22,714 bases of DNA, from NCBI GenBank assembly GCA_023150835.1, contig JAKLKB010000114.1, positions 1 through 22,714 on the forward strand. The letters are read 5' to 3'. Made by a program: the position numbers and the translations under genes. Below are positions 8,121 to 14,481 of this stretch, in pieces. Numbering within the stretch: the first letter of the stretch is position 1; every line of letters begins with the position of its first letter. Below the pieces are notes generated by a model. The model worked only from the letters and a program-made list of their open reading frames with translations, did no database searches and was not told the DNA's origin. The DNA comes from Myxococcota bacterium (lineage in GTDB: Bacteria; Myxococcota_C; UBA6777).

Positions 8121-9275
8121 TTAGCGGCCTGTGCAGTAGGTGGGTTTGGCGCAGAGCTTGTTTTCGCAGCCTTTGCTCTTGCATTCGCTGCCAAAGCCGC
8201 AGGCTTCGCCATCTTCTTTGAAGGCGGTGCATTTTCGAGTGCCTGTGAGATCGCACCAACTGCTCTGGCATTCGCCAAGAGGTTGAAAGCGTTCGGTCGA
8301 GCAAGGATCGCCGACTTTGAGGGGCGTGGTGTTGGGGGCTTCGCATCGGTTGTTATCGCCGCAATCGAGTCCTGTCTTGCACAATTGGACGGTGGGTGCG
8401 ACGGCACAAGCCTCGTTGACCGCAGAGGCTTTTTTGCAGATGCCTTTCACGCCTTCTTTGGGGTATCCGCAAGGATCTGTGGTGCCTTGTGTGTTGGGGT
8501 AGCAGCAGAAGTTTTGTGTGGGATCGCAAGTGCCGAAGAATCCGGCTCCAACGCCATCACGGAGCATGGTGCATTCTTGTCCTGCGGAAGAGGTGCGCAC
8601 GAAGGCTTTTCGTTGTTGTGCTCCTCCGACGGGAGCAGAGGCTCCAAAACATGTGCTGTCAAATAAGGCGTTGCTGACGGCTTCGCCGCATGCGGCATTT
8701 TGGAGGGTTTGGAGACAAGTTTGTGCGGCTGCGGCGTCGAATTGGACTTTTCCAGCTTTGGCGGCGTTGATCCAGTCGCCAAAAGGAACGATCACGATCA
8801 TCTCTTGGAGGACAGCGTTGCAAGTTTCTTGGGTGAGCGTTGCAACAGGGGGCAAGCGGGGTTTGAAAGACTCAAGGAGGCGATTTTCTCGGTAGAACAG
8901 GAAGTATTGGTTGATGTGATCGTTGTTGCAGCAACGAAACAGCGCGCCACAGACGCTTTTGGCGATATCTTGTGCGAGGCGATCGAGTGCGGGGTTGGGT
9001 GTGGCTTCGGGTTGTTTTTCAGCCGCTGTTTCGGGGAGTGCTTCGCTGCCTGCGTCAGAAAGCGGCTCTTGGGCAGGTTCGGAGAGCGGTTCGGTCGTAG
9101 ATTCGGTGGTTTGTGTTTCGGTTTGTGTGTTGGTTTCTTGGTTGGTGGAGCCTTCTTTTTGGGGCAGGCCGCTTTCGCAAGCGGCAAAAGCGAGCAGAAG
9201 CATCATCGAGAACAATGAGACAACGGCGATCTGCACGATGGAACGGGCGTTTTGAGGCTTTTTTGTAAGTGTCAT
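8121..9275 (-). CDS. Cys-rich surface lipoprotein
   Basis: 384 aa predicted lipoprotein. The signal peptide has a long hydrophobic core and the processing site LAFAAC at Cys33. Residues about 34-95 are a flexible Thr/Glu/Pro/Gln-rich stalk. The rest is Cys-rich, with closely spaced pairs (FRCCNND, NFCCYPN, LDCGDNNRCE, SSWCDLTGTRKC, GSECKSKGCENKLC). This suggests a disulphide-bonded extracellular fold like the repeated Cys modules common in myxobacterial lipoproteins. The gene starts two bases after the WD40 gene's stop, with GGGAG inside the end of that gene, so translation is likely coupled. Function is unknown; adhesion or surface binding is a guess from architecture. Confidence 0.8.
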   Translation of the reverse strand: MTLTKKPQNARSIVQIAVVSLFSMMLLLAFAACESGLPQKEGSTNQETNTQTETQTTESTTEPLSEPAQEPLSDAGSEALPETAAEKQPEATPNPALDRLAQDIAKSVCGALFRCCNNDHINQYFLFYRENRLLESFKPRLPPVATLTQETCNAVLQEMIVIVPFGDWINAAKAGKVQFDAAAAQTCLQTLQNAACGEAVSNALFDSTCFGASAPVGGAQQRKAFVRTSSAGQECTMLRDGVGAGFFGTCDPTQNFCCYPNTQGTTDPCGYPKEGVKGICKKASAVNEACAVAPTVQLCKTGLDCGDNNRCEAPNTTPLKVGDPCSTERFQPLGECQSSWCDLTGTRKCTAFKEDGEACGFGSECKSKGCENKLCAKPTYCTGR

Positions 9276-9277
9276 AA

Positions 9278-10636
9278 TTATTTACACTCCCATACAACAA
9301 GGTTGTCTTTGGTGTCGCTGATGCCTGCAACGAGGATGCGCCCTGTGCTATCGAAAGCGATGCTGTTGACTCCCGCAGTGGTGGGGAGTGTTGTGATCAC
9401 GGTGTTGTTGGCGTCGAACAGACGGACATAATTGTCTTGGCCGGATGTATCGTTTGAACCGACTGCGAGGATGGAACCATCGGGGGTATAGGTCACAGAG
9501 CGCAGGTTTCCTTTGCCTACAGCGAGGGTGGTTTTGAGGGTGGCGGGGGTGGTGGAGAGATCCCACAGTTTGATCTCGGAGGAGAGGGGCGTTCCTTCGG
9601 CCCATGTGCTGACGGCGAGCATCTTGCTGTCGGGACGAAACGCGACGCTGAGGGCATAGCCTTTGTGGCCTGAGAGGGTGTCCAAGGCGGTACGGCTGAA
9701 GGTTTGGGCATTCCACAAGATGACTTTTTTATCCCAAGCGCCCGATGCAAGGAACTTTCCATCTGGGCTAAAGGACACAGATTGCACGATCAAAGGTCCA
9801 ACGATCACATGATCGAGGATCTCTTTGCGGCTGCCGTTGCTGAGGTCGTAGATGTAGATACTGCCGCCCGTGCCGGAGGCCAGAAATTGACCGTTGTGGC
9901 TGAGGGCGACCGTTTGAACTTTGCTTGTCAGCGCACCCAAGTTGTATTTCAGACCGTTGTTTGTAAGATCCCAGACTTTGGTGAATTTGTCGCTGCCTGC
10001 GGCGATATAGCGATTGTATGGGGCGCTTGTGCCTGCGGGAGCGGCAGCCAGCCCGTCCATTGTTGAGGTGCTGGTGAGGCTTGTTGAACTCGAACCTGCG
10101 GCGATATCCCAGACCTTGACGGTCTTGTCGTCGCTGGCGCTAACGAGTTGCGTACCGCTGAAAGCCACTCCGCGCACAGTCGCGGTATGCCCATTGAGGG
10201 TCTTGGTTTGTTGCCATATACAAGGCCCTGCATCTGCGGTGGTTTCGGCGGCTTGTTCAGCGGTGGTTTCGGCGACTTGTTCAGCGGTGGTTTCGGCGAC
10301 TTGTTCAGCGGTGGTTTCGGCGACTTGTTCAGTTGTGGTTTCAGGGGTGGTTTCGGCGACTTGTTCAGGGGTAGTTTCAGGGGTGGTTTCGGCGACTTGT
10401 TCAGGGGTAGTTTCAGGGGTGGTTTCGGCGGTGGTTTCGGGGGTTATCTCCGCAGCGGTTTCAGGGGTGGTTTCGGAACCTGCTTCGAGGATGACTTCTT
10501 TGGCGATCTCTTGGTTGGTTTCGGAGTTGGTTTCTTGGGCGGTTTCATTTTTGGGGCCCATCTCGCAGGCTGAGGATAGAAACCAGATCGCAGCGATCGC
10601 GCACAAAGTGAAAAGAAAAACCAGCTTTTTGATCAC
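9278..10636 (-). CDS. WD40 beta-propeller lipoprotein with Thr/Glu repeat stalk
   Basis: 452 aa. The GTG start at 10636 has GGAG about nine bases upstream. A hydrophobic N-terminus ends in SSAC at Cys24, a lipoprotein site. Residues about 25-137 are an extended stalk dominated by TPETTPEQVAET and TTAEQVAE repeats. From about 140 to the end there are seven WD-type blades, whose closing strands read KVWDIA, KVWDLT, YIYDLS, ILWNAQ, KLWDLS, RLFDAN and VVWECK, enough for one closed seven-bladed propeller. Such propellers serve as protein-binding platforms; here the platform would be held away from the membrane on the stalk. First gene of a pair with the Cys-rich lipoprotein. The partner is unknown. 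Confidence 0.88.
   Translation of the reverse strand: MIKKLVFLFTLCAIAAIWFLSSACEMGPKNETAQETNSETNQEIAKEVILEAGSETTPETAAEITPETTAETTPETTPEQVAETTPETTPEQVAETTPETTTEQVAETTAEQVAETTAEQVAETTAEQAAETTADAGPCIWQQTKTLNGHTATVRGVAFSGTQLVSASDDKTVKVWDIAAGSSSTSLTSTSTMDGLAAAPAGTSAPYNRYIAAGSDKFTKVWDLTNNGLKYNLGALTSKVQTVALSHNGQFLASGTGGSIYIYDLSNGSRKEILDHVIVGPLIVQSVSFSPDGKFLASGAWDKKVILWNAQTFSRTALDTLSGHKGYALSVAFRPDSKMLAVSTWAEGTPLSSEIKLWDLSTTPATLKTTLAVGKGNLRSVTYTPDGSILAVGSNDTSGQDNYVRLFDANNTVITTLPTTAGVNSIAFDSTGRILVAGISDTKDNLVVWECK
10236..10475 (-). repeat. Coding minisatellite (12/24-bp units) in the WD40 lipoprotein
   Basis: Four tandem 24-base units start at 10236, 10260, 10284 and 10308 (the first differs by one base). 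They are followed by alternating 12- and 24-base variants of the same theme to about 10475. All units are multiples of three, so gain or loss changes the length of the Thr/Glu stalk but keeps the reading frame. Confidence 0.85.
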
Positions 10637-10870
10637 AGTTTAATTCTCCGTATCTGCCGAACCACGCGATTTTTCAATCGTGGGTGCGGCTTTTGTGTGG
10701 AAGGGAGGGCGGAGGTTCACCGCTCCTTGTTTTGAGATGGCGTGCTACCCTATTTTTTTTTGAACAGTTGTCAAGTCTTGTTTGATTTTTTTTGAACGGA
10801 TGTGTTTTGGGGGGGAGGTGTACGATTTGAGAGAGGTGTATTTGAGGAACGTGCGATTGGAGACGCACTG

Positions 10871-10935
10871 TTGTTGGGCAGCTACGGGGGCTGTCCCTAC
10901 GTTTTGCGATCACATCAAGGGCGGATCTGGTGTGA
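10871..10935 (-). repeat. Family A dispersed element, minus orientation, diverged
   Basis: On the minus strand it reads ATCCGCCCTTGATGTGATCG, then ACGTAGGGACAGCCCCC and AGCTGCCCAA. These correspond to the left arm and core of the element at 14113-14240 with several substitutions. It lies in the 10637-11077 gap between the HAD gene and the WD40 gene; nothing else in that gap is recognisable. Confidence 0.6.
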
Positions 10936-11077
10936 CTTGTGGGGAAAAGAGCCCGCGTTCGGGCTGTTTCAAGCGGAGCCGTCGTAGGTTTGAAAAACGT
11001 CTGTTTGTGCCGTCGATAGGGGGCCAAGGGGCGAAGTGGGGTGAGTTTGATGGGAAGAGATCGGGAGAGGAGGGGGG

Positions 11078-11920
11078 TTATGCGGGGCGGATACCGATGG
11101 CGAGACGATCTTGGATCTCGTCGAGGACGCGGTTGCATTGGTCGAAGGTGTTGACGACAAAGTGTGCGCCGCTGCGGTACATGCGTTGGCGGATCTCGTT
11201 GATCAGAGATTGCCGTTTGTCGGGTTGCATGGTTTGGATCTCTTGTGCGGTACAGCCCATCTCACGGCCTGTTTGGACGATGCCGACGGTCCAGACGCCG
11301 GCGTTCAGTCCGGCTTCGATATCGTCGAGGGTATCGCCGATGGCGACGACAGATTCCCACGGATAGACGCCAAGCATGATGGCGGATTGTGCGATCAACC
11401 AAGGTGCGGGGGGCATAGGTGTTTGGCTGGCGATGTGGTCGATGGATACGGCTTGATCGGGTTGGAATCCCTGTGCTTGGGCTTGTTGGAGCATGGCTTG
11501 AGCGAGGGGTTCAGGTTCGGGGGTGGTGGCGGCGATCAAGATACCGGCTTGCTGCCATTTTTGGACGGAAGTGGCGACGTGTGGGAGGAGTTGGGCGTCG
11601 TAAGAGATGCGCGAAAGCTGGCATTGGAGGAGTTCGTCAGCGAGGTCTTGGTAGCCTGCTTCGTTGGGGAGGGTTTGGTATTGTTTTCGCCATTGTTCTG
11701 CAACGTTTGGAAGATGGAAGAGATGTTCGATGTGAAGGGCTTTGGGGAGCGCGTGGGTGATATGGGCCTCTTCGAGGGGCAGAAAGACTTGGTGTCGTTG
11801 AAAGAGTTCAACGAGAGCCTTGGCGAGGCCCAAACCCCCGTAGTCAAGGACCGTTCCTTCAAGATCAAGGATCACCGCCTTCACAGGGCCACGGTAGGAG
11901 CGTTGGTAAAAAAATTCCAT
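11078..11920 (-). CDS. Phosphonatase-like HAD hydrolase (PhnX relative)
   Basis: 280 aa cytoplasmic HAD-superfamily protein that lines up end to end with phosphonoacetaldehyde hydrolase (about 265-275 aa). The start has AAGGA seven bases upstream. The nucleophile Asp19 lies in LDLEGTVLDYGG. The Schiff-base Lys typical of PhnX is present as Lys60 (ALPKALHIEH). The acidic motif GDTLDDIEAGLNAGVWTVG and the C-terminal SGAHFVVNTFDQ also match. Differences from PhnX by my alignment: the Ala two residues after the nucleophile is Glu21, the GRPYPW segment is MPPAPW so the phosphonate-binding Arg is lost, and STTGYT is ATTPEP. No phnW-like aminotransferase is nearby. It may cleave another C-P or phosphoester substrate; the family is certain, the substrate is not. 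Confidence 0.82.
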   Translation of the reverse strand: MEFFYQRSYRGPVKAVILDLEGTVLDYGGLGLAKALVELFQRHQVFLPLEEAHITHALPKALHIEHLFHLPNVAEQWRKQYQTLPNEAGYQDLADELLQCQLSRISYDAQLLPHVATSVQKWQQAGILIAATTPEPEPLAQAMLQQAQAQGFQPDQAVSIDHIASQTPMPPAPWLIAQSAIMLGVYPWESVVAIGDTLDDIEAGLNAGVWTVGIVQTGREMGCTAQEIQTMQPDKRQSLINEIRQRMYRSGAHFVVNTFDQCNRVLDEIQDRLAIGIRPA

Positions 11921-12149
11921 CTCAGGATCCTTTTCGCGCGTAGCGGTCGCATGGGTGGCGTGGTCGTGTATGCGAGAGGAGAAAACGCCGACGCAACTTG
12001 CAAGAAGGGAGGCAACAGCCGCCGTCTATCGGCGAGTGTTGCGTTCTTTCGTCTTGCAACAATGCGTTATAACACAACATCTGGCGTTGATCTAGTTTGT
12101 CGCATCTCTTGGGGGAGGGGACACGCGAGTCGCCGAAGAAGCGCGGGCT
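11921..12149. other. Intergenic region upstream of HAD gene
   Basis: About 230 bases without a gene. A TATAAC on the minus strand (12066-12071) could be a -10 box for the HAD gene, but the spaced -35 is poor. The complementary segments TTGCAAGA and TCTTGCAA and a CGCCG/CGGCG hairpin show some folding potential. Confidence 0.3.
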
Positions 12150-13142
12150 TTAGTGGTGTGTTTTGTGTGGTGTGAGGGTGTTGTGTTGTGTGGTTGGGGT
12201 CTGGGGGAGAGGAGAGAGCGAGGGGGTGTGGGCTGAGCGAGGGCGATAGATGTGGAATTTTTTGGTGGCTTCGGTGTAGTGGCGAACCAAGGGGTGTTGG
12301 CGAAGGGCTTGGAGGCGGGTTTCGCCGTTGATGTTGGTTAAGACGATGCGTCCGAAACCGTACCCGTAGATATTCGCGATATCGTCGATGATTCCGAGGA
12401 TATGGAGTTTTTTTGCGAGGATCTGTTTTTGGTAACGTCTTGCGGCGATCTGGACTTGGTAGTCGACGTTGTGTTCGACGCCTAGGGTCCAAAGCGCGTG
12501 GGGTGTGCGCTTGCCTTTGTTTTGCAGCAGCGGTTTGAGAGGAGAAAACAGGTGATCCAATTCGCTGATGATCGGGATGGGTTCGCCTTCATAGGGGTTC
12601 ATTGCGGCATGGATCGCGCCGCAGTGTGTGTGTCCCATGATTATTAATAGGGGAGTTTTGAGGTGCAAGACGCCGTAATCGACCGATCCCATCGCTGTAA
12701 GCATTTGGTTGCCGATGTTTCGGACGGTAAAGATGTGGTTGTTGGGATCGCTGTGGAAAAGTGTTTCATGGACTCGTGAGTCCGAACACATCACCAAGGT
12801 GATCTCGGGGGTTTGTTGATCGCAAAAGCGTTGGAAGTAGGGGCTTGGATGTGTGCGCAAGAATTCGTCGTCGCCTTTGAACAGGCTTGCGAGGAGATGA
12901 CTTGCTTGTTCGGTGGTGTCCTTTGAGTTCGGAGGGGTGGTCGTTTTCGATGTTTTGGTGGGCGTGTTGTGGTGGATCTTGTGTAGCGTCGGGGTGGATC
13001 GAGCGGGTCGCGTGGTAGGTGAAGGAGGGCTTGCGTAGGGTGACGAGGAGATGGCGAGATCCCAGAACAAAAAAAGTAGCGCAAAAAAGACAAGCGGAGC
13101 AGGGCGGAACGTTCGTCTTGTACGTGTTTTATCTTCGTTCAT
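12150..13142 (-). CDS. Exported beta-class carbonic anhydrase
   Basis: 330 aa. It should catalyse CO2 + H2O to bicarbonate and a proton. The core shows CSDSRV (Cys119, with the Asp121-Arg123 dyad) and GHTHCGA (His171, Cys174), giving the Cys-His-Cys zinc site of beta-carbonic anhydrases. FTVRNIGNQ and the GSVDYGVLHLKTPLLIIMGH strand also fit. Unlike typical cytoplasmic members of about 200-230 aa, it has an N-terminal hydrophobic segment (about 15-33, VFFALLFLFWDLAIS), a Pro/Thr/Ser-rich linker (about 34-75) and a low-complexity Thr/Pro/His tail after about 305. It is probably periplasmic or membrane-anchored. The ATG at 13142 lacks a strong ribosome site, but no better start is visible. Apparently transcribed alone. 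Confidence 0.88.
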   Translation of the reverse strand: MNEDKTRTRRTFRPAPLVFFALLFLFWDLAISSSPYASPPSPTTRPARSTPTLHKIHHNTPTKTSKTTTPPNSKDTTEQASHLLASLFKGDDEFLRTHPSPYFQRFCDQQTPEITLVMCSDSRVHETLFHSDPNNHIFTVRNIGNQMLTAMGSVDYGVLHLKTPLLIIMGHTHCGAIHAAMNPYEGEPIPIISELDHLFSPLKPLLQNKGKRTPHALWTLGVEHNVDYQVQIAARRYQKQILAKKLHILGIIDDIANIYGYGFGRIVLTNINGETRLQALRQHPLVRHYTEATKKFHIYRPRSAHTPSLSPLPQTPTTQHNTLTPHKTHH

Positions 13143-13727
13143 CGTTTTTTAGGCGCGCAGATCCCCTTGTTTCGAGGGAAGAGGAAGCGCCGTCCTTTCT
13201 GTGAGCGGGGTCGGCTGTAGGAACGCGACTTTTGGGTTAGCACAAGGTGTTCCGTGCTTGGGGGGGAGGGCGCTCGGTGAGTAGCGGGGCTGGCGAATAT
13301 CGGGGGTTTGTGCGTCGCCATGCCAAAAGCATAAAACGATCGAAGAGGGGCTGGTTGCAGGAGGGTTGCATTGGGATGCAACGAGGCGTTTCAAGGCGCA
13401 GGTGTTTCACGGCTTGCTGCACTTGGCTGGTGCGTGGGGGGTGATGTGGGGAGAAGATCATTTGACGATTCGGTAGCGTTAAGTAAGAAAAAATATGGAC
13501 CTGTGACGTAGTTCGACAAGGGCAAGGGGTATCCTAGGCGTGTGGGTCGATGTGTATCTTGACGACGCACGATGAGGTTGATATGACCTAGCAGGCGGAT
13601 ACTACAGGGTTTTGCATCTCGTTTCGAGGCTTTTTCGCAAGCTGTGACGGCTGGCGGTGGTGGCCTTGCCAAGACTTGGTGCGTCCTGTGTACGGTGAGG
13701 GGTGGTGGGCGCTGCGGGTGGTTCTTT
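13143..13727. other. Long intergenic region, first part, no gene recognised
   Basis: Between the carbonic anhydrase start and the hairpin-rich stretch. Several frames of 60-95 codons overlap one another on both strands, without ribosome sites, hydrophobic patterning or recognisable motifs. A small CTCG/CGAG hairpin followed by GCTTTTT occurs near 13610-13632. I see no RNA gene or repeat here. Confidence 0.5.
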
Positions 13728-14035
13728 GCGCTGTCGGCGTTCGGCTCCGAGCGCTGTCGAGTCCATCGACTGGCCTTTCTTTCCCTCTAACTACTTGATC
13801 TCTCTACTTTCTTTTGCTTGCCTTTGGGCGCGCTGCTTGCTTTGCGCATCTGTGATGCGGGCTGTTGGCCTGCCGATCGGCTTCCGCAGCAGGGCGACTC
13901 GTTCACTGGTCGGACACCTTTCTCTTCCATCCGCGTATCGCGCAGATATCAACAGAGAAAATCCCTTGCGGGATGCTCGGCGGCAAAAAGCCACACCCGA
14001 GAAGGAAGCCTACCGTAGGGCTGAGGGTAGAAGGC
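13728..14035. ncRNA. Candidate structured RNA or element remnant: serial hairpins
   Basis: Successive perfect short stems: GCGCT/AGCGC with inner CGG/CCG (13728-13754), GTCGA/TCGAC (13756-13770), CGCAT/ATGCG (13845-13859), the palindrome GCCGATCGGC (13872-13881) inside GCTG/CAGC, ATCCC/GGGAT with loop TTGC (13961-13974), CTCGG/CCGAG enclosing GGC-AAAAA-GCC (13976-14001), and GCC-TACC/GGTA-GGC (14008-14035). The 137-codon plus-strand frame across it (13702-14115) looks like chance. The strand of any transcript is not determined. It could be a non-coding RNA, a dispersed repeat, or the remains of a mobile element. Confidence 0.35.
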
Positions 14036-14112
14036 GATCTGTTGTTTGTCAAGCGAATGTTTGTGGCAAGATTTTCTTGAGCGGAGCGAGGCGATTTGGT
14101 TTGTGTGGGGTG

Positions 14113-14240
14113 TGATACGAAATCCGCCCATAGTGTGATCGTAAAAATGTAGGGGCAGCCCCCTGTGGCTGCCCGATAATCGGGCGGGTCGCGAACCGCC
14201 CCTACATCATGCGATCATACATTACGCGGAGATCGTATGA
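14113..14240. repeat. Complete MITE-like palindromic element (family A)
   Basis: 128 bases bounded by imperfect inverted arms of about 43 nt: the left arm starts TGATACGAAATCCGC and the right arm, read inward, TCATACGATCTCCGC. About three quarters of the positions match, with one indel. The inner ends are perfect: ATGTAGGGGC and GCCCCTACAT. The centre holds GGCTGCCCGATAATCGGGCG. It can fold into one long hairpin. Partial copies lie at 10-60, 5219-5361, 8048-8120 and 10871-10935. No transposase is present in the window. Confidence 0.8.
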
Positions 14241-14355
14241 CGCCACGCCCCACAAGGGACCTGTGGCCCCTTGACCCCGTGAGGGGCGAAGAGAGCGCAG
14301 GTTTTTCAACCGAATGGCTCTGTTGCTTGGGCGGATGTGAACGCCCTTTCTTTGG
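14241..14355 (+). repeat. Dispersed intergenic repeat, family B copy 1
   Basis: Shares with 19567-19678 the ordered blocks CCACGCCCC-CAAGGGAC, GCCCCTTGACCCCGTG, GGCGAA, GTTTTTCAA, CTCT, GCTTGG-CGG and GAACRC-CTTT. It directly follows the family A element at 14113-14240. No coding potential. Confidence 0.7.
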
Positions 14356-14481
14356 CCGACGGCGTCGATTGATTGAGGGAATTGTGGGGGGGAGAAGACG
14401 AATTCTATTCGTTTTGTACGGGCGTTTTGGTAGAAAGCAAGCGGCATGAAGATCAAAAAAGCCGTCGAGGCGGAGGTTCGG

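Noticed and set aside
8061-8666. 201-codon plus-strand frame opposite the Cys-rich lipoprotein
   Set aside because: Antisense to a well supported lipoprotein gene and starts inside a dispersed repeat.
10014-10643. 209-codon plus-strand frame rich in Val/Ser/Ala repeats
   Set aside because: It is the antisense reading of the minisatellite stalk in the WD40 lipoprotein; the repeat pattern keeps all frames open.
13702-14115. 137-codon plus-strand frame in the long gap
   Set aside because: No ribosome site, atypical residue make-up (Arg/Cys/Ser-rich), overlaps other open frames, and the DNA is dominated by hairpins.
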